64,000 bases of DNA, from assembly GCA_001939145.1 (NCBI GenBank), contig LSRX01000462.1, forward strand, positions 146,960-210,959, in the 5' to 3' direction. The stretch is from Symbiodinium microadriaticum. Lineage: Eukaryota > Sar > Dinophyceae > Suessiales > Symbiodiniaceae. The notes beneath the pieces were generated by a model. The model saw only the letters and a list, made by a program, of their open reading frames with translations. It was not told where the DNA came from and searched no databases. The position numbers and the translations under genes are program-made. Of the stretch, positions 39,835 to 50,170 are shown one piece after another (the stretch's first letter is position 1; every line of letters starts with the position of its first letter).

Positions 39835-39995
39835 CCTAAACCCTAAACCCTATAAACCCTAGAAAACACCAAAAAAACCCATAAAGCCCTATAAAACCCT
39901 ATAAAACCTATAAGCCCTATAAAACCCTATAAAACCGTATAAAAACCCTATAAAACCCTATAAAACCCCTATAAAACCCTTTAAGACCCTATAAA
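39835..39995. repeat. CCCTATAAAA decamer array
   Basis: Variant of the telomere unit with inserted TA; a similar run lies at 43196-43262. Confidence 0.9.
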
Positions 39996-40007
39996 CCAAA
40001 GGGCGAC

Positions 40008-40098
40008 CTGGTCTTCGCCTGCAAAGCCTCAAAGCGTAACACTTCGGGCCCCCGGCGCACGAGGTGAAAAAGAGCGCCGTCGGTCCGGGCCTGAGGCG
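40008..40098 (-). CDS. exon (putative)
   Basis: PQARTDGALFHLVRRGPEVL then RFEALQAKT plus two bases. Acceptor CTCGATAG, donor GTCGCC. The amphipathic helical composition is good; its two leading bases do not fit gene F, so it is probably another gene. Confidence 0.5.
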
Positions 40099-40202
40099 CT
40101 ATCGAGTTTGTTGCGGTTTTTGGGTTCAGGGATTTAGGGCTTACGGGTTTAGGGGTTTAAGGTTTAGGGTTTGGGTTTATAGGGGATTAGGGTTTCTTGA
40201 AA

Positions 40203-40307
40203 CGAGAACCCAATACCCCTTAGTTAGGGAATATACCTTAAGTCATAACATTAAGGCCCCCCATAACTCAAGGCATATATTCCTTTATAAGGGGTAAAAA
40301 GATTTCC
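40203..40307. mobile_element. family A element
   Basis: CGAGAACCCAATACCCCTTA; right tip decayed (AAAAGATTTCCGGG). Confidence 0.75.
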
Positions 40308-40609
40308 GGGAAGTAGGCACCACCACCACCACCACCAGCTTAATTGCCCATAGAACGCCTCACGCCCGAGAAAACCCTTGCACAACTCTATAGAACCCGT
40401 GCAGAGCCCGTACAAACGCCTGTGGCCTTTAAGCAAATGAAGACTCCCACAACTCCTCAACCCAAACCTGCAAACATCTGAACCCTAAACTCAACTAGCC
40501 CTACAGGCTCAAGGGTTTGGGGGTTTAGGGTTTAGGGTTTAGAGTTTAGGGTTTAGGGAACCCCAAATGCTTCAAAACCCTAAACCCAAAACCCAAAAAT
40601 GTTTCAAGC

Positions 40610-40672
40610 CTAGGGCGCCGGCGCTATAGCCCTCGAGAGCGACGAGCCGAAGTCCCTCACTGGCAGGCGTCC
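40610..40672 (-). CDS. gene F exon 5 with stop (putative)
   Basis: GRLPVRDFGSSLSRAIAPAP and TAG, after ACTCGCCAG; phase 0 entry fits exon 4. The plus frame RRRYSPRERRAEVPHWQASL is also open. Confidence 0.45.
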   Translation of the reverse strand, partial: GRLPVRDFGSSLSRAIAPAP

Positions 40673-40934
40673 CTGGCGAGTTTTTTGTTGGTTAAAGCCC
40701 GTTCTCGGCTGCTGTAGGGCTTTGGGGTTTGGGATTTAGGATTTATGAGTTCCTAAAGCTTTTGTTTAGTGGTGTTTGGATTTTTTCGTGTTACGGGTTC
40801 TAAAGAGATGCTGTCTAGTTGTACTAGATTTTTTGTGTTCTTCTAAGGCCTTAAAGTTTAGACTCAGGGTTTAAGGTTTCGGAGCTGAAGGTGCTGAGGA
40901 CGAAACAGCGAATGGCTTCGTTTACACATCTAAA

Positions 40935-41043
40935 CCCAGAGAACCCAATACCCCTTAATTAAAGAAATGTCCCTTGAATCATCATATTAAGGCCCCTGTA
41001 ACTCAAGGTATATTCCTTAATTAAGGGGTATTGGGTTTTCTGG
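40935..41043. mobile_element. family A element in the gene F intron
   Basis: CCCAGAGAACCCAATACCCC to GGGGTATTGGGTTTTCTGG. Confidence 0.9.
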
Positions 41044-41138
41044 TAACCTCCAACACTTGTGCGCTTTGGAATCTCAACCCTAAAATAACCCACCATCTAA
41101 GTCTAGTAACAAATTCACAACACCCTAAAACTTACCCT

Positions 41139-41310
41139 GTGCTTCCAGGGACCTTATTATTTGGTCCTTAAGGGGTCCAGGGCCCTAACTGTAAGGTCCT
41201 TGGAAGCAACGGGCTACTACACAGAAACCCTAATACCCTTTTATTAAGGAATGACGGGTACCTATGATTTAAGGCATATTCCGTAATTAAGGGGTCTTGG
41301 GTTCTCTGGG
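41139..41310. mobile_element. family P then family A element
   Basis: P 41139-41217 (GTGCTTCCAGGGACCTTATT to GGTCCTTGGAAGCA). A 41219-41310, internally shortened. Confidence 0.75.
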
Positions 41311-41324
41311 TACATCATGGAAAC

Positions 41325-41402
41325 CCTAATTAAAGCTCTGACGATCCCAGTCATGGCCTGGGTGGTGGCCTCCTGCGCCCGTAGCGCCTGCGCTGCGCGA
41401 GG
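41325..41402 (-). CDS. gene F exon 4 (putative)
   Basis: PRAAQALRAQEATTQAMTGI then VRALIR, exactly 26 codons. Acceptor TTGGAGTAG, donor GTTTCC. A short amphipathic, coiled-coil-like helix. Confidence 0.6.
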
Positions 41403-41442
41403 CTACTCCAAAGCGCAAGTGATCCCCTAAACCCTGAACCCT

Positions 41443-41537
41443 ACCTTAACCCCAAATAACCTACCTGTTTTGGGGGTTCCCTAGTATGATTTCTTTATAT
41501 AAGTCCTTAAAAAGGTGGGTTATTAAGGGTTCAGGTA
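41443..41537. mobile_element. N-like inverted-repeat element
   Basis: ACCTTAACCCCAAATAACCT to GGTGGGTTATTAAGGGTT. Confidence 0.65.
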
Positions 41538-42204
41538 AAACCTAAACCCAAAACCCAAATCCCTAAAGCAAAACGATATGTGACTTAAGGTTAAGGTAAA
41601 ACCTAAACCAAAACCCAAAACCCTGACGCTGAAAACCCTTGTTAGGACGCTCATACGGCCCACAAAAAGGTTTTAAGCGACTTCAAGTTTAGGGCCCCCC
41701 AAATGCTCTTACTGGCCTTAATATAGTGGGTTTTAGAGGATAGTTGGAGGGGGGGGGGGGTTCTAGGCAAACTGGTTCTCTCTTGGGGCTATGTTAGAGG
41801 TGATATTGTTAATCCTTTTTCGGGTTTTTGATAACAAAAATGTAAAACTGTAGCCAACAAGGACCGAGCAAATACCAAGAGTTCAGGGGTTTAGGCTTTT
41901 GCGTCTCAGCTCTGAGTCGGTAGCTGCCAGGCTACTTAGAACCGCCCGACACCCAACGAAAAACACCCAAACACTCTATGAATCCGGAAATATTCAGCCA
42001 AGAACCCTGACTACAGAGCCCATAAGTTTACCAGGGCTGAGGGATCTGCTGCAGAATTGTAGCACTATTGTACCTGTATGGCCTGGATGGCACTGTATGG
42101 GTTATCCGTAATTATCCCAGAATCGGGCACGCCACATAAACACTCTACCATCTTAAGGAGCCCCCTAAGCACTGACCCATAAACATAAACCCCAAGCCTT
42201 CAAC

Positions 42205-42333
42205 CCCAATCAAGCGAAGTTCCATCCTCGCTTCAAGGGATGCCCCCGTAGTATCGTAATTTGGGCTGCTCGCCAGAATCTGTGCGAGTCGTTCTCCCGG
42301 TTCTCCCATCTTGTCATTGGACTTTCTGCCCTC
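42205..42333 (-). CDS. gene F exon 3 (putative)
   Basis: 43 codons: EGRKSNDKMGEPGERLAQIL, ASSPNYDTTGASLEARMELR, LIG. Acceptor TCTGTGGATGCAG, donor GTTGAA. Hydrophilic and charged. Confidence 0.6.
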
Positions 42334-42363
42334 CTGCATCCACAGAATTTACAAACCCTAAAC

Positions 42364-42450
42364 CCTAAACCCTAAAGTGCCGATGTTGTCTGTCTTCTGC
42401 TGCTCCCCGCTCACAGATCTGGCCTCATCTAGATCGTGATCAGTGATCAC
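42364..42450 (-). CDS. gene F exon 2 (putative)
   Basis: VITDHDLDEARSVSGEQQKT then DNIGTLGFR. The acceptor TGTGAAG lies 5 bp outside family A element 42456-42563. Phase 0 to exon 3 needs the donor in the second TTTAGGG unit, so GFR would be encoded by a telomere repeat. Confidence 0.55.
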
Positions 42451-42455
42451 CTTCA

Positions 42456-42563
42456 CAGACAGCCCAATGCCCCCTAATTAAGGAATATACCTTAAACTAT
42501 TAGGGGCCTTAATATTATGATTTTAGGTCTATTCCTGAATTAAGGGCTATTGGGCTCTCTGGG
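42456..42563. mobile_element. family A element filling most of gene F intron 1
   Basis: CAGACAGCCCAATGCCCCCT to GCTATTGGGCTCTCTGGG, inside intron 42451-42613. Confidence 0.85.
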
Positions 42564-42613
42564 TTGTCAGAATCATGAGTGGTTTAGCTTACGGATCTGG
42601 TCCCAAAGTTTAC

Positions 42614-42658
42614 GCGTGCCTCATCGGACCTCCATCTTTTCTTCTTCTTCTTCGGCAT
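42614..42658 (-). CDS. gene F exon 1 with start codon (putative)
   Basis: MPKKKKKRWRSDEAR, 15 codons to a GTAAAC donor. The five exons give about 133 aa with a strongly basic N-terminus, followed by an acidic/helical body. The start is chosen because it is the only ATG in frame. The Lys run suggests nucleolar or ribosome-linked localisation, which is inference. No homologue recognised. Confidence 0.6.
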
Positions 42659-43019
42659 CCTTGAGATTACATCAAGTTCCAAGGTCCTTATAATTAGGGC
42701 CGGACTTGTACCATGCGGCCATGAAACAGGGAACTAGTACTGATTCCTCAGGCCAGTATGCTAAAAAACCCTAAACCTTAGAAAGCACGGACATTCTTAC
42801 TAAAGGGGATCCTCTCAACGTAGACAGCTTAATAATTATTTCAACCCCAATCCCTGGCGTAAGGACGGCAACCCTAAATCCATTACAACACAACCTGGCC
42901 TTGTAGAAAAACAGCAATCGCCTTCCAACGGCGATGAAGAAATCAGAAACATGTCCGTTAATCGGATGTCTACACGCGAACCCTAGAAATCCTACAACAA
43001 ACCCCTTCTGGTACCCTTA

Positions 43020-43275
43020 CGAAGAACACGACAACAACCCTAAACCCTAAACCCTAGACCCCCAAAACAACCTAAAACTCTTAAGCCCTACACGCCCCCA
43101 CCCCCCGGCCTAAACCCTAAACCCTGAACCCTAAACCCTATAAACCTTAAACCCTAGACCCTAAGCCCGAAGCCCTAAACCCCATAAAGCCTAAACCCTA
43201 AACCCTATAAACCCTATAGACCCTATAAAACCCTATAAAACCCTATAAAACCCTATAAAACCCTAAACCCTGAAG
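43020..43275. repeat. CCCTAAA and CCCTATAAAA array
   Basis: Grades from 7-mers into the decamer variant. Confidence 0.9.
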
Positions 43276-43463
43276 CCCCTCCTGGATAACACCCCCCCCC
43301 CTCCCCATGTGCAGCTCGCCTGCTACTGGCTTGCGACTGGAGCTCGAAGTCTCTCTCTTCTCCCTTCGGGGGCTCTTAGGGAAAGACTTAAGGTTTGAGG
43401 TTTAGGGTTTAGGGCTTAGGGCTTAAGGCTTGAGGTTTAGGATTTAGGGTTTAGGGTTTAATT

Positions 43464-43495
43464 ACCCATAGGCCCCTCAGTAGTTCCTTTTTGGG
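43464..43495. mobile_element. family B left-end fragment in a telomere array
   Basis: ACCCATAGGCCCCTCAGTAG, breaking off after TTTTTGGG. Confidence 0.65.
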
Positions 43496-44152
43496 AATAG
43501 GGGTTCAGGGTTTAGGGTTTGGGGTTTAGGGTCCAGGAAGATTCTTCCATGCGCAGCACCTAGATGGAACCCCCACCTTGGGGCATACAGGAACCCAAAA
43601 TGACCTACCTTTCTAAGGACTTGTATATAAGGACATCGTGACAAGAAGCCCTATAACGGTAGGTTGTACAGGGTTCAGGAAGCCTCCACATTAAACCCGA
43701 AACCACATTAAACCCTAAAGCCCTAAACCCTAAACCCCTGAACCCCTAAACCCCTAAACCCTAACCCCTAAATCCTAATACCCTAAACCCTAACCTCGAA
43801 TCGGATGTGCAGGGTTCCGACTCCATCCACACCCCAAGTTGACGTAAACCCACTGGGGTCTGTAAGCACGGTTCTAGAAGGACTTAGTCATTTAGAAGGG
43901 TTCTATTCTACAGGTCCTTCTCATACAGGGGCTCTACCGGGGGCTTACAAGTTCACTTTATCAGCAATTTCGTGGTTTGTTGTTTCGCGGTGCTGTTAAG
44001 TTGAGGTTGGAGATAGATGTCGAGGTTCTCCATCAGCCGTTTGTGAATACAGGTGTCTCATTTCTGTAACTATAGGACCAGAGGGGTCTGGACTACTAGA
44101 GTAGGGTGGTGTATATCTTAGTAAGATCATGGCATAATGAGCGCGACTATGA

Positions 44153-44278
44153 ATGCATACTGAAAGTCGAGAACTGAAAGTGCCACTGCCCGAAGGATCC
44201 ATTTGGCAAAGCAAGCAAGCAAGCCAAGCAAGTAAGCAAGTCAATCAGGAAGCACACAACAAGAAGTTTTGGGAGAGG
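44153..44278 (+). CDS. possible first exon, Gln/Lys-rich (uncertain)
   Basis: MHTESRELKVPLPEGSIWQS, KQASQASKQVNQEAHNKKFW, ER, then a GTTTAC donor. The CAAG microsatellite encodes KQASQASKQ. Confidence 0.35.
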
Positions 44279-44329
44279 GTTTACGCAAACCTCAAGCCTA
44301 ACCTCTACACCCTGGTGCTAGAGCCTAAA

Positions 44330-44550
44330 TCCTGAACCATACACCCTACACTGGCCCTACACCCAAACCGAACACCCTACACCCTAAACACTACACCCTA
44401 CGCCCGGCACCCTACACCCTACGCCCTAAACCCTACACCTTAAACCCTAAACCCCAAACCCCACACCCTACGCCCTAAACCCTACACCTTAAACCCTAAA
44501 CCCCACACCCTACGCCCTAAACCCTAAATCCCACACCCTAAACCCTGAAG
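44330..44550. repeat. CCCTACA/CCCTAAA array with a 43-bp higher-order unit
   Basis: CACACCCTACGCCCTAAACC recurs three times. Confidence 0.9.
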
Positions 44551-44848
44551 ATTCCTTGAAGCAACAGCGGGCCCCACCTGCACAGACGCAACGCTGGAGG
44601 GGAGTAGTGGCAGCCAAGGAGGCTCACCTCAGAGTTCAGGGCTCCCTAAAGGTTCCTTTAAAGGGATCTACAAGGGTTCTAAGGGTTCCTTTAAAGGGAT
44701 CTACAAGGGCTCAGGGTTTCAGAGTTTATGGGGTTTGGGGTTTAGGGTGAAGGATTAGAGTTTAGGGACTTCCTTACATTATAGGGGCCCTAAGGAGTTC
44801 CTTAAATTGATCTATTAAGGGTCTCTATAAGGGTTTGCTTCGAATCAG

Positions 44849-44942
44849 GGAATTACGGAATTTATATACCTTGAATTATAGGGGCCTTAATGGTATGATT
44901 TTAAGGTATATTCCTGAATTAAGGGGTACTGGGTTCTCTGGG
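44849..44942. mobile_element. family A element
   Basis: Left tip lost; core ATAGGGGCCTTAATGGTATG; right tip GGGTTCTCTGGG. Confidence 0.75.
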
Positions 44943-45029
44943 TAGGGTTCCTTTAGGTGGTGCTATCAGGGCTCCTCGACAGGAATCTTGTAAGGGTTCA
45001 GGGCTTTTAGAGTTTTTAGGGGTTTGGGG

Positions 45030-45552
45030 TTTAGGGGTTTAGGGTAAAGTTTAGGGTTTAGGGGTTTAGGGTAAAGTTTAGGGTTTAGGGGTTTAGGGTA
45101 AAGTTTAGGGTTTAGGGGTTTAGGGTAAAGTTTAGGGTTTAGGGGTTTAGGGTAAAGTTTAGGGTTTAGGGGTTTAGGGTAAAGTTTAGGGTTTAGGGGT
45201 TTAGGGTAAAGTTTAGGGTTTAGGGGTTTAGGGTAAAGTTTAGGGTTTAGGGGTTTAGGGTAAAGTTTAGGGTTTAGGGGTTTAGGGTAAAGTTTAGGGT
45301 TTAGGGGTTTAGGGTAAAGTTTAGGGTTTAGGGGTTTAGGGTAAAGTTTAGGGTTTAGGGGTTTAGGGTAAAGTTTAGGGTTTAGGGGTTTAGGGTAAAG
45401 TTTAGGGTTTAGGGGTTTAGGGTAAAGTTTAGGGTTTAGGGGTTTAGGGTAAAGTTTAGGGTTTAGGGGTTTAGGGTAAAGTTTAGGGTTTAGGGGTTTA
45501 GGGTAAAGTTTAGGGTTTAGGGGTTTAGGGTAAAGTTTAGGGTTTAGGGGTT
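45030..45552. repeat. 27-bp minisatellite, 19 identical units
   Basis: Unit AAAGTTTAGGGTTTAGGGG plus TTTAGGGT. Because 27 is divisible by 3, a minus frame of NPKLYPKPL repeats runs through; I treat it as a by-product. Confidence 0.97.
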
Positions 45553-45571
45553 TGGCGCTCAGGAGGCTCAC

Positions 45572-45623
45572 CTCAGGCCGTGCCCCACGGATTATGGGCG
45601 CCTTGATACTTCCACCCGGGTTC
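45572..45623 (-). CDS. short exon beside the minisatellite (putative)
   Basis: NPGGSIKAPIIRGARPE, acceptor TTTCTGAAG, donor GTGAGC. The minisatellite would lie in the following intron. Confidence 0.4.
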
Positions 45624-45783
45624 CTTCAGAAAAAAATTTCCATGAGGGTTATAAGGTGTAGAGTTGTCTGATTGCAAGCCCTAAACCCTATAAGCCCTAT
45701 AAACCCTAAACCCTCTGAAGTTTGACGAGGGCTCCTTACTTGATTCCTTTACAAGGCTCTACAGGGTTTCTAGACGGGTTACA

Positions 45784-45890
45784 TGGGTAGTTGTCTAAAT
45801 TAGGGTCCCTTCTTAGGCCCCCGAAAAGGGACCCTAATTTAGAGAACTACCCCATGATGTAGGGGCCTTTATCCTCCAGAACTGGGTTTT
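45784..45890. mobile_element. short family D hairpin, then K left end
   Basis: D 45784-45855 (GGGTAGTTGTCTAAATTAGG to CCCTAATTTAGAGAACTACC). K fragment ATGTAGGGGCCTTTATCC breaks into TTTAGGG. Confidence 0.75.
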
Positions 45891-46170
45891 AGGGTTTAGG
45901 GTTTTGGCGTGCTTTTCGCAATATCAGTGCTGTCAGTTATGTCCGACATATTCATTTTGGGAGCCTGGGTCCCTCTGGTTGGGTGTTGCTGCTCCTTAAA
46001 CCCTACGTGGCCGAAATAAGGTGCCGACAACCCAGCTTGTATTATCCCTATAAACCCTAAGCCCTATGCACCTGAAGCCCTAAACTCTAAACGCAGAACC
46101 CCAGCTTGTACTATCCCTAAACCCTAGCCTAAGCCCTATAAACCTGAAGCCCTAAACCCTAAACGCAGAA

Positions 46171-46281
46171 ACTACTGTTGATGATCAAAATCCTGCATTA
46201 CCTTATTAAGGACCCTAAACTATGGAAATTATGGTATATTCCTTACTATGGGCAATGCAGGATTTTGATCATCAGCCGTAG
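46171..46281. mobile_element. family G element, candidate introner
   Basis: ACTACTGTTGATGATCAAAA to TTTGATCATCAGCCGTAG; the right-hand AG is the acceptor of exon 46282-46340. Confidence 0.8.
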
Positions 46282-46340
46282 CAATGGTGGTGACTGGGCA
46301 GGGCGACCAAGAAACGGCTACTTGCGAAGGGTGTTTCTCG
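46282..46340 (+). CDS. exon following a family G element (putative)
   Basis: MVVTGQGDQETATCEGCFS after two bases. Donor GTAAAA opens a 28-nt intron with a clear pyrimidine tract (CTTCATATTCTTTTAG). Beyond it the frame reads telomere text to a TAG. Confidence 0.5.
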
Positions 46341-46384
46341 GTAAAACCCCTACTTCATATTCTTTTAGGGTTTAGGGTTTAGGG

Positions 46385-46625
46385 TTTAGACGGTGTTTAT
46401 GTTAACTTTCCCAAATTTTCCTTACATGTTCTAGTCACTCACAAGACAATGTAAGGGCAGCATGTCTTACAAGAAGTTACAACGGTTTCCACGAAATTAG
46501 CTAAACTGATGTGTGCTTGTGACAGGGTTGCAACCCGTATGTAACTTATGCACGGCTTGCTTTAAGATGTGCGGGCCTCTACAGTACGGAACCTTTGTGG
46601 AAGCACTACAGTACCCCAAAATTCT
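46385..46625. other. unique stretch, nothing recognised
   Basis: No element, array or supported exon. Confidence 0.5.
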
Positions 46626-47085
46626 TCCCCCTAAACCCTCAACCCTAAACCCCAGGCCCCAAACCCTAAACCCTGGGCCATAAACACGGTTTAGAGTTTA
46701 GGGTTTGGTTTAGGGTTTAGGGTTTGGTTTAGGGTTTTAGGATTTAGGGTTTAGGGTCCTAAACCCTTAACCCTAGGCCCTAAGGATCAGAGGGCGAGAC
46801 CGTTAGCCTCGTGCAGATCACGAGCAACCAATTCACCTGAGGAGACATGGCAGGGGGTCCGGTGTACTGTTATGGGGGGGCACTTCCCTAAATCATAATC
46901 GTAGTTCCGTTCTGGGGGATACTTCCCTAAATCATAGTCGTAGTTCCTAAACCCTAGACCCTAAAACCCTAAACCCTAAAGCCCTAAAACCCTAAACCCT
47001 AAAACCCTAAAGCCCTAAACCCATTCATTCTACGAATCTATCGGTACACATATGGCCCTTTGGGCCTGGCAGGGGGGTTGCTAAC

Positions 47086-47130
47086 CTCGCGGGCCTAAGT
47101 CGTTCGAATAACAGCGAGAGGAGGGCTCCT
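47086..47130 (-). CDS. short exon (putative)
   Basis: GALLSLLFERLRPA plus two bases; acceptor CTTTTAG, donor GTTAGC. Confidence 0.35.
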
Positions 47131-47528
47131 CTAAAAGGCTCCCTTAAACCCTAAACCCTAAAACCATAAGCATAAGGACCTTCATGACTAGAACAGGGTT
47201 CCCTTTCAAGTCTCCGTTTAAGGGATACCGCAAAGGGCATCATACCGGCTTAGAATAGGGGGCCTTTAGAAGTAGAACAGGGTTCCCTTAAAATGGGTTC
47301 CTTTATAGGGCTTCTAGAAGCGTTTAGGCAGTTTAGGGCTCAGGGTTCCTAGCAGAGTCTTAGGAACCCACGTGTCGCTCCAAACCCTAAACCCTGAACC
47401 CGAACCCCTATGCGGCCTCCCTCAACCCTAAACCCTGAACCCAAAACCGCTATGAGGCCTCCCTAAACCCCGAAACCCTAAACCCTGAACCCAAAACCCC
47501 CACGAGTCCTAATTCCGGGGAGCTCCTC

Positions 47529-47707
47529 GGAGAACCCAAGACCCCTGAATTCAGGAGAATATAGCTTTAAAATCTAGGGGCCTTCATATTATGATTTAAG
47601 GTATACATCCCCTTACTTCCCCTAAACCCTGAACCCTTCTAGATCCCTTTAAGGAGATCCCTTTCAAGGTATATATCCCCTAATTAAGGAGTCTCGGGTT
47701 CTCTGGG
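47529..47707. mobile_element. family A element with internal insert
   Basis: GGAGAACCCAAGACCCCTGA and GAGTCTCGGGTTCTCTGG tips; CCCTAAACCC text lies inside. Confidence 0.7.
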
Positions 47708-48061
47708 TCCGGAGATCCCTTTCAGGTATACCTGAGAAGCCAAGTAGCCCAAAATAACAGACTACCATACCCTAAAGTAGCCCATAATTGGCTCAAAGTA
47801 GCCACAAAGTACAGACTACTGGCTAAAACGGGACCCTAATTTAGAGAACTACCCTTATAGTACCCTTATAGAAACCCTTATAGATCCCTTTAAGGAGATC
47901 CCTTTAAGGTACATATTCCAGACAGCATCCTTCCGCCTTCTGGGGGTGTGCTTCGTCGGAGGCCCTTTATTAGAGGAACCCGAGACACCCCCATTTGGGT
48001 CGTTCTCTAAATTAGGGTCCCTTTTTGGGGGCCTTAAAGGGATCTTTAAGGGCTTCTATAN

Positions 48062-48582
48062 GGAGAGTAGGGCTTAGGAAGATTAGGGTTTAGGGTTTAT
48101 GGGGTTTAGGGCTCAGGAAGATTACGGTTTACTTACAATAAAGCCCCTGAAAGGATCCGCTTCCATACCGAGAGAGTCGTCAATGTGGATCCCCTGGAGG
48201 TCTTCGACCACCTGATGGCGCAGCTTGTGCTTGATGGACAAGTGAGACATCTCTCTCTCGTACTTGCAACTGCGCTTGAGGCGTTCCTGGCTGCAAGACA
48301 GCTGGCTCGGCAACCTCGGGGTGTTCCCCGAAAAGGACGTAGTCTATGATGTATCCAAACAGGCTGTTGGTCAACACCCGAGTGAAACTCTCGTCGATAA
48401 CGCCGCGAGGCGCTTTACCGGCTTTACATGAACCATCTCGAGTTTCACGCGGTATTCGCGAAACTTCTCGATAGACTTCGTTGTTTCAGTCCTCTAGGGT
48501 TCAGAGCTAAAGGCTCTGGGCTGGCCTTTAGGCTTTGGGGTTTAGGGCTTTAGGGTTTAGGGCTTTAGGGTTTAGGGCTTAG
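48062..48582. repeat. 521-bp direct duplication, copy 1
   Basis: Appears identical by eye to 49395-49915 (offset 1333). Begins immediately after the single N at 48061. Confidence 0.9.
48137..48493 (-). CDS. three-exon coding block, copy 1 (putative)
   Basis: Three coherent peptides in different frames join through 38- and 28-nt introns. 48428-48493 gives RTETTKSIEKFREYRVKLEM; 48315-48389 gives SFTRVLTNSLFGYIIDYVLF then GEHPE; 48137-48286 gives ERLKRSCKYEREMSHLSIKH, KLRHQVVEDLQGIHIDDSLG, MEADPFRGFI. It ends at a perfect GTAAGT donor. Intron ends are GTAAAG...GACGAG and GTTGCC...GCAGCCAG. About 97 residues, charged, partly helical; unrecognised. Confidence 0.6.
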
Positions 48583-49250
48583 GGCTTATAGGGCTTAGGG
48601 CTTATAAGGCTTAGGGCTTCTAGGGCTTATATGGTTTGGGGCTGAGGGTTTTGGGGCTTATAGGGCTTATAGGGTTTAGCGCTTATAGGGCTTAGGGCTT
48701 AAGTGACGGTAAGGACCTGGATATATACTCTAAGATGGCTTATGCTTTGGGTGTTTTGGCTTCTAGGGTTTAGGGCGTATCGGGTTTAGGGCTTGGGGCT
48801 TATATGGTTTAGGGTTTAGAGCTTAGGGCTTATAGGGTTTAGGGTTTCGGGCTTCGAGGGTTTAGGGCTCATATGTGGTTTAGGGCTTAGGGTTCTAGGG
48901 CTTATATACGGTTTAGGGCTTAGGGCTTATAGGGCTTATAGGGTTTAGGGGCTTATATAGGGCTAATAGAGTTTAGGGTTTGGGGCTTATGGGGTTTAGG
49001 GCTTAGGGCTTACAGGGTTTAGGGTTTAGGGGCTTATAGGGTTTAGGGCTGAGGGCTTATAGAGTTTAGGATTTATAGGGTTTAGGGCTTATAGGGTTTA
49101 GGGCTTATAGGGTTTAGGGTTTTGGGGTTTATGGGGTGTATGGGGTTTAGGGCTTATAAGGTTTAGGGTTTAAAGCTTATGGGGTTTAGGGTTTAGGGCT
49201 TATAGGTGTTAGAAGTTTAGAAGAGTAAGGGTTAGGATGATGGGGTGCCT
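48505..49250. repeat. GGGCTTATAGGGTTTA degenerate array
   Basis: A TTTAGGG derivative with GGGCTTATA insertions, separating the duplicated blocks. Confidence 0.9.
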
Positions 49251-49394
49251 TGAAAAAGTATAGACCCTCGCAATCAAGTGCCGAGGAAGAGAGCCGCCGG
49301 GAAGGGGCTACGAAGGGTCCGCTTTAAGGGGGTCTCCCTGATACTACCCAGGGGGCTCTAAGAGGGTTGGGGAGAGTAGGCCTTCTGGGGTTTC

Positions 49395-49915
49395 GGAGAG
49401 TAGGGCTTAGGAAGATTAGGGTTTAGGGTTTATGGGGTTTAGGGCTCAGGAAGATTACGGTTTACTTACAATAAAGCCCCTGAAAGGATCCGCTTCCATA
49501 CCGAGAGAGTCGTCAATGTGGATCCCCTGGAGGTCTTCGACCACCTGATGGCGCAGCTTGTGCTTGATGGACAAGTGAGACATCTCTCTCTCGTACTTGC
49601 AACTGCGCTTGAGGCGTTCCTGGCTGCAAGACAGCTGGCTCGGCAACCTCGGGGTGTTCCCCGAAAAGGACGTAGTCTATGATGTATCCAAACAGGCTGT
49701 TGGTCAACACCCGAGTGAAACTCTCGTCGATAACGCCGCGAGGCGCTTTACCGGCTTTACATGAACCATCTCGAGTTTCACGCGGTATTCGCGAAACTTC
49801 TCGATAGACTTCGTTGTTTCAGTCCTCTAGGGTTCAGAGCTAAAGGCTCTGGGCTGGCCTTTAGGCTTTGGGGTTTAGGGCTTTAGGGTTTAGGGCTTTA
49901 GGGTTTAGGGCTTAA
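49395..49915. repeat. 521-bp direct duplication, copy 2
   Basis: Second copy; diverges after TTTAGGGCTTA where the flanking arrays differ. Confidence 0.9.
49470..49826 (-). CDS. three-exon coding block, copy 2 (putative)
   Basis: No difference seen from the copy at 48137-48493, including both miniature introns and the GTAAGT donor. Identity over introns and flanks implies a very recent duplication or an assembly artefact. Confidence 0.6.
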
Positions 49916-50062
49916 GGCTACAGGGCTTTGGGGTTTAAGGCTTTTAGATTTAGGGCTTTAGGGTTTAGGGCTTTAGGGCTTAGGAATGCTGGGATACGCC
50001 CTTAGATTTGGGACCTACAGTCTTTGAACTGAGACGATATGATATGTNTATAAGGGTACTAT

Positions 50063-50170
50063 AGGGGTAGTTCTCTAAATTAGGGCCCCTTTTTAGGTCC
50101 CCAATATAATACGGCACCCTTATTAGAAAGGCCCCTAAAAGGGATCCGAATTTAGAGAACTACCCCTATA
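50063..50170. mobile_element. family D element (reference copy)
   Basis: GGGTAGTTCTCTAAATTAGG to CCGAATTTAGAGAACTACCC; an N lies 15 bp before it. Confidence 0.9.

Noticed and set aside
44966..45571. Minus frame of 201 codons with NPKLYPKPL repeats
   Set aside because: Created by the 27-bp minisatellite; the unit length divisible by three explains the absence of stops, and the flanks show no coding signal.
46780..46840. Exon with stop on either strand
   Set aside because: Plus (SEGETVSLVQITSNQFT) and minus (ELVARDLHEANGLAL) both end in stops within 20 codons and neither links to a neighbour, so not annotated.
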